DNA of 64,000 nt from Actinospineispora eucalypti (lineage in GTDB: Bacteria; Actinomycetota; Actinomycetes; Mycobacteriales; Pseudonocardiaceae). Location: NCBI GenBank assembly GCA_014208095.1, contig JACHMT010000002.1, positions 248,001-312,000 on the forward strand. The letters are read 5' to 3'. Under the pieces are notes generated by a model. It was not told where the DNA came from and made no database searches. It was given only the letters and a program-made list of their open reading frames with translations. The position numbers and the translations under genes are program-made. Shown piece after piece: positions 27,855 to 36,463 of the stretch; position 1 is the first letter of the stretch, and each line of letters begins with the position of its first letter.

Positions 27855-28944
27855 GGAGATCCAACGGATCACCATGCCCAAGTGGGGGCTGTCCATGAAG
27901 ACGGGCAAGGTGATCGAGTGGTTCGTCGCCGAGGGGGACACCCTGGACAAGGGCGACGACCTGGCCGACATCGAGACGGAGAAGATCGCCGGCACGCTGG
28001 AGTCGCCACAGCCGGGGCTGCTGCGCCGGATCGTCGCCGAACCCGGGGTGGAACTGCCGGTGGGGGCCACGCTGGCCGTGCTCGCCCCGGCCGAGGTGCC
28101 GGACAGCGATGTGGACGCGGTGGTGGCCGAGGCCAGGGCGCAGCTGGAGTCCGGTGAGCTGGGCGGCGAGGAGGAGATCCTGCCCAGCACCGCCGAGGTG
28201 GATGGCCGGTCGATCTCCTACGTGACCATGGGAGACGCGCCGGGCGAGCCGGTGGTGCTGGTGCACGGGTTCGGCGGGGACAAGAACTCCTGGCTGTTCG
28301 TGCAGCAGCCGCTGTCCGAGACGCACACCGTGCACGCGCTGGACCTGCCCGGCCACGGCGCCTCGGAGAAGGACGTCGGGGACGGCTCCCTGGACACGCT
28401 GGCCGGCACCGTGCTGGGCTTCCTGGACGTGATCGGCGCCGAGCGCGCCCACCTGGTCGGGCACTCGCTGGGCGGCGCGGTGGTCGCGGCGGTGGCGGCC
28501 CGGGCGCCGGACCGGGTGAGCGGGCTGACCCTGCTCGCGCCGGCCGGGTACGGCGCCCAGGGCTCCCGGCCGGACGCGGAGTACCTGCGTGGGTTCGCGG
28601 GCGCGGCCTCCCGGCGGGAGCTGAAACCGCTGCTCGGCCGGCTGTTCGCGGACCCGGCTCTGGTCACCCGTCAGCTGGTGGACGACCTGCTCAAGTACAA
28701 GCGCCTGGACGGGGTGTCCACCGCGTTGCAGGCGCTGCTCGCCACCCTGCTCGACGGCGACAAGCAGGCCATCGACACGCCAGCGCTGCTGGCCGGGGTG
28801 AACGTGCCGGTGACCGTGATCTGGGGCGGCGCGGATCAGATCCTTTCCGTGCCCACCGGGGTGGACGTAACGCGGGTGGAGGCCGGGCACATGCTGCACA
28901 TGGAGGCGGCCAACGACGTGCTTGCTGACCTGTATGGCAGGTGA
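27847..28944 (+). CDS. acoC: Acetoin dehydrogenase E2: lipoyl domain fused to alpha/beta hydrolase
   Basis: A 365-residue two-domain protein. Residues 1-80 are a lipoyl domain: MPKWGLSMKTGKVIEWFVAE and DIETEKIAGTLESP, with the Lys of ETEK lipoylated. Residues about 120-365 are an alpha/beta hydrolase: VVLVHGFGGDKNSWLFV, nucleophile elbow HLVGHSLGGAVVAA, and a late acid/His pair with VEAGHMLHMEAAND. This is the Pseudomonas-type AcoC in which a hydrolase-fold domain replaces the usual chloramphenicol-acetyltransferase-like core. No E3 gene is in the operon, so the cell's general dihydrolipoamide dehydrogenase probably serves. Confidence 0.9.
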   Translation: MSEEIQRITMPKWGLSMKTGKVIEWFVAEGDTLDKGDDLADIETEKIAGTLESPQPGLLRRIVAEPGVELPVGATLAVLAPAEVPDSDVDAVVAEARAQLESGELGGEEEILPSTAEVDGRSISYVTMGDAPGEPVVLVHGFGGDKNSWLFVQQPLSETHTVHALDLPGHGASEKDVGDGSLDTLAGTVLGFLDVIGAERAHLVGHSLGGAVVAAVAARAPDRVSGLTLLAPAGYGAQGSRPDAEYLRGFAGAASRRELKPLLGRLFADPALVTRQLVDDLLKYKRLDGVSTALQALLATLLDGDKQAIDTPALLAGVNVPVTVIWGGADQILSVPTGVDVTRVEAGHMLHMEAANDVLADLYGR

Positions 28945-28994
28945 ATGCCGCTCCGGAGCTGGTTCCCAGCCTCTCTGTCTCGGCGTATGAAACA

Positions 28995-29048
28995 CGATTG
29001 CCGGAAGCGGCATTAAAACGCCGTTACCTGTGCCGCTTCCGGCAATCG
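28995..29048 (+). repeat. Perfect 18-bp inverted repeat downstream of acoC
   Basis: CGATTGCCGGAAGCGGCA (28995-29012) and its exact reverse complement (29031-29048) flank an 18-nt spacer. There is no following T-run. It could terminate the acetoin operon as a hairpin, or be an end of a decayed insertion sequence, since a transposase-like fragment follows. Confidence 0.75.
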
Positions 29049-29055
29049 CTTCAGC

Positions 29056-29166
29056 GGTCCTACCGGAGAGAGACCGTGGTGGGGGAAGCTCACCAACATC
29101 GCCGCCGCGCTACGCCACCACGCCCGCGACGCCATCCGCCCACTGACCACGCTCGGCATCACCTAA
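29056..29166 (+). pseudogene. Possible transposase C-terminal remnant
   Basis: One frame ending in TAA at 29164-29166 reads WWGKLTNIAAALRHHARD followed by AIRPLTTLGIT. It resembles the C-termini of actinobacterial transposases as I remember them. No start, no catalytic domain and no upstream continuation are present, so at best it is a stub. The identification is weak. Confidence 0.3.
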
Positions 29167-29190
29167 CGACTCTGCCGTCACCCTGCTCGC

Positions 29191-30057
29191 TCAGGTGACC
29201 CGCGCGGCCACCAGGGTCTCGAAGGTATAGGGCCGCAGGCCATCGGTACGGCCGGCAAAGTACCGCTGCTGGAGGTCTGCATGTGCGGGGTGGTCCACGA
29301 CCTTTAGCCCGCACCGGCTGATCAGCCTCTCGATCTCGGATACCGGCCAGCCAGGCTGCAGAGGCTCGCCGACCGAAGCCGCGATCGGCGTGTAGATCCG
29401 GGCGAATTCCGTCCCCACGTCGTCGAGCGCACAGTTCTCGGCCCGGTAGGAGAACACCACCTCAGACCCGGGAGCAGCCGTCGCGATCGTGCGCAACGTC
29501 GACTCGATCGCCTGTGCCGTCAGATAGGGGGCCACGCCCGTCCAGCAGAACATCGCCGGCTGTGCCCAGTCGAACCCGGCCAGGCCCAGAGCATCCTGAG
29601 CCGGTTCGGCCTCAAAATCAACCGGCACGAATACCTGCGAGTCGCTGAGCGGCAGGCCGAGCTCCCTGACCCGCTCGAGCTTCCAGGCCTGCGAGGCAGG
29701 GTGATCAACCTCGAACACCGTCAGCGAGCCGAGCAGATCCGGCCGCCGCCACGCGAACGAGTCAAGCCCCGCCCCAAGAATCACGTACTGCGTGAAGGCA
29801 CCAGCAGCCAGCCGGTCCTCGGCGTACCGGCCGCGGGTGCAGACAGCCGCGCGGGACTCGCGACGGACCGGGCCGGGGAACAGCGGATCGAACCGGTCTC
29901 GCAGCTGCTGCCATACCGGGCCGACAAGCACCAGGGCCAGCACATCGTCCAGTACCCACGGCGACGCCGTCTCCAGGCGAAACAACCCACGCGACACAGC
30001 CGCAAACATCGCCGTCCTGCTCGGCGCGCTTTCCACGCATTCCTCCTCGCCGGCCAC
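29191..30057 (-). CDS. Leucine carboxyl methyltransferase-like SAM-dependent methyltransferase
   Basis: A 288-residue methyltransferase of the TIGR00027/LCMT group: TQYVILGAGLDSFAWRRPDL is the SAM-binding motif I, FEVDHPASQAWKLERV is the acidic motif II, and MFCWTGVAPYLTAQAIESTL follows. Related proteins in actinobacteria often lie near polyketide genes; here none are visible. It ends just after the transposase-like remnant and starts 5 bp from the stop of the ABC permease, with both on the minus strand. Confidence 0.85.
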   Translation of the reverse strand: MAGEEECVESAPSRTAMFAAVSRGLFRLETASPWVLDDVLALVLVGPVWQQLRDRFDPLFPGPVRRESRAAVCTRGRYAEDRLAAGAFTQYVILGAGLDSFAWRRPDLLGSLTVFEVDHPASQAWKLERVRELGLPLSDSQVFVPVDFEAEPAQDALGLAGFDWAQPAMFCWTGVAPYLTAQAIESTLRTIATAAPGSEVVFSYRAENCALDDVGTEFARIYTPIAASVGEPLQPGWPVSEIERLISRCGLKVVDHPAHADLQQRYFAGRTDGLRPYTFETLVAARVT

Positions 30058-30061
30058 CTGC

Positions 30062-30916
30062 TTACGAAGTGACGTCTTTGGTGCGGAAACGCCATACCGC
30101 CAAGGCGCAGAACGCGGTGCCGTAGAGCACCGAGGAGAACGCGCCCCGGGTCATGTCCGACCAGTCCACCTGGTCGGCGAGCAGGTCGGCCCAGGCGTTG
30201 CCGTAGTGGGTGGGCAGGTAGTCGCGCAGGTCCTCCAGCGCGGTGATGGTGTTCAGGATCTGCGAGATGATGGACACCATCACCGCTCCGCCCACCGCGC
30301 CCAGCGGCGCGTCGGTGGCCACGGAGAGCAGCAGCGCCAGCCCGGCCACCCAGAACAGGTGTATCGCCAGGTACCCGGCGGCCAGCAGCAGCCGGGCCGC
30401 CGCCGGCCAGAACTCCAGCGACTCGCCGTTCGGGCTGACCAGGTCGCCGGACCCGTAGGCCAGCGACCCGACGATCAGCGAGACCACCGGCAGCACCACC
30501 AGCGCCACCAGCGACAACAGCCCGGCCACGATCGCCTTCTGCCGCAGCAGCCGGGCCCGGGGGACCGGCACGGCCAGCAGGTAGCGCAGGCTGGACCAGG
30601 AGGCCTCGCTGGCGATGGTGTCGCCGAAGAACAGCGCCACCACGACCACCAGCAGGAAACTCGCCGAGGCGAACAGCGCGAACACGGTGAAGTTGGGCGC
30701 ACTGGTCTGCGCCAGGTCCACCAGGGTCACCGCGCCGGTGGTGGAGCCCCGGGTGGCCAGCCCGAACGCGGCCCACAGGATCACCGGCAGCAGCGCGGTG
30801 AGCAGCAGCGCCACCTGAGTGCGCCGGCGCTTGAGCTGGCGCACCAGCTCCACCCGCAGCCGCAGCGTGTGCTCGGGCGCGTAGCCGAGCGCCCGGTCGG
30901 TCGTCAAAGCGCTCAC
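30062..30916 (-). CDS. ABC-2 type transporter permease
   Basis: A 284-residue permease with an N-terminal cytoplasmic segment and about six hydrophobic helices (VALLLTALLPVILWAAFGLA, FTVFALFASASFLLVVVVAL and others). It contains the ABC-2 feature FFGDTIASEASWSSLRYLLA, common in exporters paired with CcmA-type ATPases. Its start overlaps the stop of the upstream hydrolase-ABC ATPase fusion by 4 nt, so the two form one exporter. Substrate unknown. Confidence 0.88.
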   Translation of the reverse strand: MSALTTDRALGYAPEHTLRLRVELVRQLKRRRTQVALLLTALLPVILWAAFGLATRGSTTGAVTLVDLAQTSAPNFTVFALFASASFLLVVVVALFFGDTIASEASWSSLRYLLAVPVPRARLLRQKAIVAGLLSLVALVVLPVVSLIVGSLAYGSGDLVSPNGESLEFWPAAARLLLAAGYLAIHLFWVAGLALLLSVATDAPLGAVGGAVMVSIISQILNTITALEDLRDYLPTHYGNAWADLLADQVDWSDMTRGAFSSVLYGTAFCALAVWRFRTKDVTS

Positions 30917-33798
30917 GGCGTGGTGTCCTCTCCGACGAGTTGCAGGAAGGCGTCCTCGAGGCGGCGCCTCGGGCCGGCCGCCTCCACGGCCACGCCGGCG
31001 GCCACCAGGCGCCCGATGGCGTCGGCGCGCGCCAGGCCGTTCAGGTCGGCGTGCACGCTGTCCCGCTCCACCTCGACCGCGCTGACCCCGGCCGCGCCGC
31101 GCAGCACCTCGGCCGCCCGCTCCGGGTCGTCCACCCGGAAGCTGGCCTGCCCGCCGCCGGCGATGATGTCGGCCACCGAGCCGTCCGCGACCACGGTGCC
31201 CCGGTGCATCACCACCACGTGGTCACACGTCTGCTCCACCTCGGCGAGCAGGTGGCTGGACACCAGCACGGTCCGGCCGTCGCGGGCGTAGCCGCGCAGC
31301 ACCTCGCGCATGGCGTGGATCTGGGGCGGGTCCAGCCCGTTGGTCGGCTCGTCGAGCACCAGCAGGTCGGGCAGCCCGAGCATCGCCTGGGCGATGGCCA
31401 GCCGCTGCCGCATGCCCTGGCTGTAGGTGCGCACCTGGCGGGCCAGCGCGTTGCCCAGCCCGGCGATCTCCAGCGCCTCCTCCAGGTGCGAGTCGGCCTC
31501 CGGCCGGCCGGTCGCCGCCCAGTACAGCCGCAGGTTGTCCGCGCCCGACAGGTGCGGCAGGAACCCGGGCCCCTCGACGAACGACCCGATCCGGGACAGC
31601 ACCGGCGCTCCCGGCGCCACCGGGTGCCCGAACACCCGGATCGACCCGGCGGTCGGCGTGATCAGCCCCATCAGCATCCGCAGCACGGTGGTCTTGCCCG
31701 CCCCGTTCGGGCCGAGCAGCCCGAGCACCTGGTTGGGGCGGACCTCGAAGGACACCCCGTTCACCGCGACCACGCCGCCCGGGTACGACTTGCGCAGCCC
31801 GTCGATCACCAGCGGCGGCTCGGTTCCGGTGAGCTCGCTGGCCTCGGCCGCGCGCCGGCGCCGTGTGCGCACCCTGGCCACCACCCAGGCGGCCAGCGCG
31901 GCGGCCGCGATCAGCCCGATGCCCACGGCGGGGCCGGTCGGCACGGTGTTGGCGGTGACGTTCCGGCCGGGCACGCTAGGCACCCCTACCGAGCCGCCGG
32001 CGATGCCGATCCGCCACGCCGCCGGCTGGGTCGGCCCGCCGTAGGACTGGTCCGTGGTGCTGATCGACACCACCAGCCGGTTGCCGGCCTCGACGGGCGC
32101 GACCACGGCCGGCAGGGTCACCAGGGCCTCGGCCGGCGAACCGTCCGCCGGCATCGGGATGCGCATCGGCGCCACCGCGCCGCCGAGCAGGGTGCGCCGG
32201 CCGTCCGGGGCGATCTCGGACACCTTGCCGTACAGCACCGCCTCGTCGGCGGTCGGCTGGCCGGGCACCCGCGCCACGCTGATCCGGACCTGGGGCGACC
32301 CGGCGAGCAGGAACTGGCGCGGCAACGGGTCGGTGGTGAAGCCGGCGGACTGGCCGGGCAGCTCGGCGGTGAGCGCGGCCAACCGGCCGGACAGCGAGCC
32401 GAGGGCACCGCCCACGCCGGGCACGGTGGTGATCGCGGCCGGGTTGGCCCCGGCCGGGTTGAGGACCACCACCGGGTCGCCGCGCAGCGCCAGCTCCGTG
32501 CGGGTCACCGGTGGCGCCCCGTCGAGACCTGGATAGGCGTCCGAGGTGACCGTCCGGACGGTCGGGGTGTTTCGGCTCTCCGTGCGCACCCCGCCCTGTA
32601 CCGCGTAGGACAGCCCGGCGGGCTCGCCGGGCGGCTGGTCCCGCAGGTAGTGGTCGAACCACTCGCCGACCCGCTCGCGCACCACCGGTCCCGGTGCGCC
32701 GCCGTCGTGGCCGCCGGCATACCAGATGACCTCGACCTTCCCGCCGGCCGAGGCGATCTGCCGGGCTGTGGCGTCCGCCTGGTCCAGGCCGAACAAGGTG
32801 TCCGTCTCGCCCTGTACCAGCAGGGTGGGAGCCTTGATCCGGTCCGTCACGCTGACCGGGGAGGACCGGCGCAGCAGCTCCGCCGTGGCCGGGCTGACCC
32901 GCCCGGTGCTGGCCGCCTCGGTGTATGCCGCGCACACCGCCGGGATGAACCGGCCGCACAGGGTGGCCGGTGGAGCCGCCGGGTCCCGCCGGCTCGGGTC
33001 GGAGGCCAGCAGGGCATCCCGCTGCTCCGCGTCGGCGGCGTCGTCGTCCTCCCGGCCGGCCCCGGCGGCGCGGCTGGCGCCGGACGACGCTTCCGGTGCG
33101 ATGCCGGTCGGGCCGCGCCCGGTGGCCATGCCGAAGGAGAAGAACACGCCGGCCCAGGTCCGCTTGAACACGCCGTCGTCACCGAACGCGGTGGCCGCCG
33201 GGGTCACCGCCGGCCGCGGACCGGGTGCCACGCGGGCGTTCGGGAACAGCGCCTGGGACAGGTCGTTCCAGGTGATCAGGGGCGCGATCGCGTCCACCCG
33301 ATGGTCGTAGCCGGCCAGCAGCAGCGACAGCGCGCCGCCGTACGAGCCCCCGGTGACCCCGACCCGGGGGTCGCCCGGGCCGTCCAGCCGCACCTCCGGC
33401 CGGGTGGCCAGGTAGTCGATCAGGCGCGACGCGTCGGCCACCTCGTGGTCGGGGGAGTCCAGCGCGATCTGCCCGGTGCTGGTGCCGAACCCCCGGGCGG
33501 ACCAGGCGAGCACCACGAAACCCCGGTCGGCCAGCTCGCGGGCGTCGGCGTCCACCGAGGCCTTGCTGCCCCCGAAGCCGTGCGCGATCAGGATGGCCGG
33601 CGCGGGCGTGCGGTCCGGCCGGTAGAGGGTGGCGTCGAGCGAGACCTCGCCGGGTTGGCCGGGGCCGCCGGGCACGTTCAGCCGGAACTGCTCGGTGGGG
33701 ACGTCCTCCGGGCCACCCCGGGAGGTCACCACCAGGGTGCCGGCCCCCACCGCGAGCAGCAGGAGCACGAGCAGCGTGGCGAGTAGAAAGCGGCGCAC
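30913..33798 (-). CDS. Extracytoplasmic X-Pro-peptidase-like hydrolase fused through a membrane helix to an ABC ATPase
   Basis: A 961-residue fusion. Residues 1-24 are a signal-anchor helix. About 35-420 are a CocE/S15-type alpha/beta hydrolase: ILIAHGFGGSKASVDADARE, nucleophile elbow GVTGGSYGGALSLLLAGYDH, LVQGETDTLFGLDQ (acid) and WYAGGHDGG (His). A beta-rich S15 C-terminal part follows to about 620. A second membrane helix lies at about 630-655. Residues about 675-960 are an ABC ATPase: Walker A LLGPNGAGKTTVLRMLMG, signature TYSQGMRQRLAIAQAM, Walker B DLLVLDEPTNGLDPPQ. With both helices the hydrolase faces out and the ATPase in. TACCTT lies 6 nt before GTG 33798, so the mRNA is probably leaderless. 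Confidence 0.9.
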   Translation of the reverse strand: MRRFLLATLLVLLLLAVGAGTLVVTSRGGPEDVPTEQFRLNVPGGPGQPGEVSLDATLYRPDRTPAPAILIAHGFGGSKASVDADARELADRGFVVLAWSARGFGTSTGQIALDSPDHEVADASRLIDYLATRPEVRLDGPGDPRVGVTGGSYGGALSLLLAGYDHRVDAIAPLITWNDLSQALFPNARVAPGPRPAVTPAATAFGDDGVFKRTWAGVFFSFGMATGRGPTGIAPEASSGASRAAGAGREDDDAADAEQRDALLASDPSRRDPAAPPATLCGRFIPAVCAAYTEAASTGRVSPATAELLRRSSPVSVTDRIKAPTLLVQGETDTLFGLDQADATARQIASAGGKVEVIWYAGGHDGGAPGPVVRERVGEWFDHYLRDQPPGEPAGLSYAVQGGVRTESRNTPTVRTVTSDAYPGLDGAPPVTRTELALRGDPVVVLNPAGANPAAITTVPGVGGALGSLSGRLAALTAELPGQSAGFTTDPLPRQFLLAGSPQVRISVARVPGQPTADEAVLYGKVSEIAPDGRRTLLGGAVAPMRIPMPADGSPAEALVTLPAVVAPVEAGNRLVVSISTTDQSYGGPTQPAAWRIGIAGGSVGVPSVPGRNVTANTVPTGPAVGIGLIAAAALAAWVVARVRTRRRRAAEASELTGTEPPLVIDGLRKSYPGGVVAVNGVSFEVRPNQVLGLLGPNGAGKTTVLRMLMGLITPTAGSIRVFGHPVAPGAPVLSRIGSFVEGPGFLPHLSGADNLRLYWAATGRPEADSHLEEALEIAGLGNALARQVRTYSQGMRQRLAIAQAMLGLPDLLVLDEPTNGLDPPQIHAMREVLRGYARDGRTVLVSSHLLAEVEQTCDHVVVMHRGTVVADGSVADIIAGGGQASFRVDDPERAAEVLRGAAGVSAVEVERDSVHADLNGLARADAIGRLVAAGVAVEAAGPRRRLEDAFLQLVGEDTTP

Positions 33799-33850
33799 AT
33801 CTCGAAGGTATGTGAGCTACCTGAGGGCAGGCTGATGAATTTCCCCGGAC

Positions 33851-34813
33851 CTACCGAGCGACCCAGCGGTGATAGGCGTCCACATCGACGTTGCTGCCGC
33901 ACACGATGGTCACCACGTGCCGGCCGGCGAAGCGGTCACGATTCTCCAGGATCGCCGCGATGCCGAGCGCGGCCGACGGCTCGACGACCAGACCGGCGTG
34001 TTCGAGCAGCAGCCGCATGCCGGCGATGATCGAGGCCTCCCGGACCAGGATCGCATCGTCCGCGACCAGAAGGAGGTCGTCCAGGACCGCCGGGATGGGA
34101 TGCCGGCCCGCGACGCCGTCGGCGATGGTGTCGATCGAGTCGGTGGTGACGACGCGCCGTTCGTGCCAGGAGCGCGCCATCGCCGGCGCCCCCAGCGGCT
34201 GGACGCAGATCACCTCGACCCCGGGCGCCCGGGTCTTCACCGCGTGACCCACACCGGTGGCCATTGCCCCGCCGCCGAGGGCGATCAGGACGGCGTCGAA
34301 CGAGGGCGCGGCCTCGGTCAGCTCCAGGCCGATGGTGGCCGCGCCCTCGCAGGTCTCGATGTCCAGGCTGTCCTCCACCAGCCGGATGCCCCGCCGGCGG
34401 GCGATCGCCGCCGCCCGCTCCCGAGCCGTCTCGATGTCGCCGTCCACCAGCTCCAACCGGGCGTCCAGCGCGCGGATGCGGTCGAGCTTGGCGGCCGGAG
34501 CCGAGCGGGCGGCCACGACGGTGACATCGAGTCCCCGGCCGCGACCGGACCAGGCGAGGGCCTGGCCGAGGTTGCCCGCGCTGGCGCACACCACGGCCCC
34601 CGCGCCATTGTCGGCGAGCAGGCTGGCGACCAGTTCGGTGCCTCGGGCCTTGAAGCTGCGGACCGGGTTCGCCGTTTCCAGCTTGATGCTCACCGCGCAC
34701 CCGAGGTCGGGCTCCAGGGCCTCGCAGCGGTACAGCGGGCTGTCCAGAAAGATCGGGTCGATCACCCGGCGAGCGGCCTCGATCCGAGAGAGGTCGAGGC
34801 GGGTCCCCGGCAC
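33851..34813 (-). CDS. Threonine dehydratase-like PLP enzyme (fold type II)
   Basis: A 320-residue fold-type II PLP enzyme. The Schiff-base lysine is in NPVRSFKARGTELVA; VCASAGNLGQALAWSGRGRG binds the phosphate side; ALGGGAMATGVGHAVK is the Gly-rich loop; the end has TIVCGSNVDVDAYHRWV. It lacks a C-terminal ACT regulatory domain, so it is closer to catabolic dehydratases, serine racemases or ectoine-utilisation enzymes. It starts 4 bp after the stop of the upstream monooxygenase-like gene, so they form an operon. Confidence 0.85.
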   Translation of the reverse strand: MPGTRLDLSRIEAARRVIDPIFLDSPLYRCEALEPDLGCAVSIKLETANPVRSFKARGTELVASLLADNGAGAVVCASAGNLGQALAWSGRGRGLDVTVVAARSAPAAKLDRIRALDARLELVDGDIETARERAAAIARRRGIRLVEDSLDIETCEGAATIGLELTEAAPSFDAVLIALGGGAMATGVGHAVKTRAPGVEVICVQPLGAPAMARSWHERRVVTTDSIDTIADGVAGRHPIPAVLDDLLLVADDAILVREASIIAGMRLLLEHAGLVVEPSAALGIAAILENRDRFAGRHVVTIVCGSNVDVDAYHRWVAR

Positions 34814-34817
34814 CGGG

Positions 34818-35126
34818 TTAGATCTCCTCGGTGTGCTGCACCCGGGGATCGGCGGCGAAGTACGGCCCGATCAGCTCCCGCCAACGGGTGAACCGGTCGG
34901 ACTCGCGGAAGCCCTTGGTGTGCGCCTCCAAGGTGTCCCACTCGATGAGCAGCACGAACGACGACGGCGACTCGATTCCCCGGGTCATCCGCGCCGAGCG
35001 GAACCCCTCGGTGGCGGCCACCAGCGGCTTCGCCTCCCGGTACGCGGCCGCGAAGGCCTCCTCGTCACCCGGCGTTACGCTGAACTCAGCGATCTCCAGA
35101 ACCATGCGGCACATCATGCCGGCCAC
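34818..35126 (-). CDS. ABM-domain (antibiotic biosynthesis monooxygenase-like) protein
   Basis: A ferredoxin-like 102-residue (or shorter) protein: VLEIAEFSVTPGDEEAFAAA, ARMTRGIESPSSFVLLIEWD and HTKGFRESDRFTRWRELIGP are typical of the ABM family, small dimeric proteins acting as cofactor-free monooxygenases or haem-handling enzymes. ATGs occur at 35126, 35117, 35114 and 35105; the last gives the usual family N-terminus (MVLEIAEF). It sits directly before the PLP enzyme gene. Confidence 0.8.
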   Translation of the reverse strand: MAGMMCRMVLEIAEFSVTPGDEEAFAAAYREAKPLVAATEGFRSARMTRGIESPSSFVLLIEWDTLEAHTKGFRESDRFTRWRELIGPYFAADPRVQHTEEI

Positions 35127-35227
35127 CGCAACGACCGGTGTGACGAACGTGACGTGATGGTTGTCTCCGGGTGATCTGGGGTACCCCGGTCTGGTTAATC
35201 GTTCTCAGGTAGAGCAGACTGTATGCC

Positions 35228-35345
35228 ATAGCCAAGGGGAGTATCCCTCACGCGGTGGCATCGTCAACACGGCGCAGTTCGGCCCGGTGCCATCGGTCGG
35301 CCGGTCAGGTCGGCGGGAGAGACCTCGGTCGATGACCGATGCTCT
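35228..35345 (+). ncRNA. yybP-ykoY manganese riboswitch
   Basis: The leader of terC carries the elements I associate with this class: AAGGGGAGTA (35234-35243) in the first stem-loop, CGTCAACACG (35262-35271) in the central part, and GGCGGGAGAGACC (from about 35311) followed by GGTCGATGACC before the gene. TerC-family genes are a typical target. Mn2+ binding should stabilise the aptamer and switch on expression. No obvious terminator stem precedes terC, so control may be translational. Confidence 0.8.
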
Positions 35346-35365
35346 CCTGCGGAAGGCGCGATGAC

Positions 35366-36463
35366 GTGAACGTTCCAGTATGGCTGTGGCTCGTCACCAT
35401 TGTGGCACTTTGTGCCGTGATCCTCGTAGATCTTTTCGTGGTCGACCACAAACCACACGCGGTCACCATGGGCGAAGCGACCCGCTGGGTGATTTTCTAC
35501 CTGTCCCTTGCCGTGGTTTTCGGGCTCGGCATCTGGGCGTTCTACGGCGGCGTATCCGCCGGTGAGTTCTTCGCCGGCTACCTCACCGAGTACTCGTTGT
35601 CGATCGACAACCTGTTCATATTCGTCATCATCATGGCCGCGTTCAAGGTGCCGGCCGAGCACCAACACCGGGTGCTTCTTGTCGGCATCGTGATCGCGCT
35701 GATCATGCGGGGCATCTTCATCGCGGTGGGCGCGGCCGCCATCGCCAGGTTCAGCTGGGTGTTCTACCTGTTCGCGCTGGTGCTGCTGGTCACGGCGTAC
35801 AAGCTGCTGCGTGAGCACGGCCAGGAGGAGAAGGAGTACCACGAGAACGCCGGTTTGCGGCTGATGCGGCGGGTGCTCCCGGTGACCAAGGAGTACCACG
35901 GCCACCACACCACGGTGAAGATCGACGGCAAGCGCTGGGTGACCCCGATGCTGGTGGTCATGGCGGCGATCGGCACCACCGACCTGCTGTTCGCGCTGGA
36001 CTCCATCCCGGCCATTTTCGGCCTCACCAAGGAGCCCTACCTGGTCTTCACCGCCAACGCGTTCGCGCTGATGGGGCTGCGGCAGCTGTACTTCCTGCTC
36101 GGCGGCCTGCTCTCCCGGCTGGTGTACCTGTCCTACGGGCTCGCGGTGATCCTCGCCTTCATCGGCGTCAAGCTGATCCTCGAGGCGCTGCACGAGAACG
36201 ACCTGCCGTTCCTGAACGGTGGCGACCCGGTGCCGGTGCCCACGGTGGGCATCGCGCTCTCGCTGAGCGTCATCGTCGGCGTGCTGGCCATCACCACCGT
36301 GGCCAGCCTGATCAAGTCGCGCTCGGTGGCCAAAAGGGACGCGGCGGCCGCCGCGCAGGTGACCGACGCCGAGCCGGCCGCGGTCAGGGGTCCGCAGCCG
36401 CACGAGACCGGCCAGGGCGCACACTCCTGGAGTGACCGCCGCCCCGCGACCGACAACCCCTGA
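35366..36463 (+). CDS. TerC/Alx-family integral membrane protein, probable Mn2+ exporter
   Basis: A 365-residue membrane protein with about nine hydrophobic helices. The two TerC acidic motifs are visible: LTEYSLSIDNLFIFVIIM and TTDLLFALDSIPAIFGLTKE, whose Asp residues are implicated in metal transport. Between them is FFAGYLTEY, and the C-terminal half has FALMGLRQLYFLLGGLL. GTG 35366 lies 8 nt after GGAAGGC and right after the yybP-ykoY leader, supporting a manganese-efflux role (like Alx/MeeF). Its end overlaps the next gene by 32 bp. Confidence 0.92.
   Translation: MNVPVWLWLVTIVALCAVILVDLFVVDHKPHAVTMGEATRWVIFYLSLAVVFGLGIWAFYGGVSAGEFFAGYLTEYSLSIDNLFIFVIIMAAFKVPAEHQHRVLLVGIVIALIMRGIFIAVGAAAIARFSWVFYLFALVLLVTAYKLLREHGQEEKEYHENAGLRLMRRVLPVTKEYHGHHTTVKIDGKRWVTPMLVVMAAIGTTDLLFALDSIPAIFGLTKEPYLVFTANAFALMGLRQLYFLLGGLLSRLVYLSYGLAVILAFIGVKLILEALHENDLPFLNGGDPVPVPTVGIALSLSVIVGVLAITTVASLIKSRSVAKRDAAAAAQVTDAEPAAVRGPQPHETGQGAHSWSDRRPATDNP

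Noticed and set aside
28941..29198. 85-codon rightward frame after acoC
   Set aside because: It runs across the perfect inverted repeat and has low-complexity Arg/His composition; a transposase-like stub in another frame is a better reading.
30940..33786. 948-codon frame antisense to the hydrolase-ABC fusion
   Set aside because: Gln/Arg/His-rich shadow; no start signal or domain.
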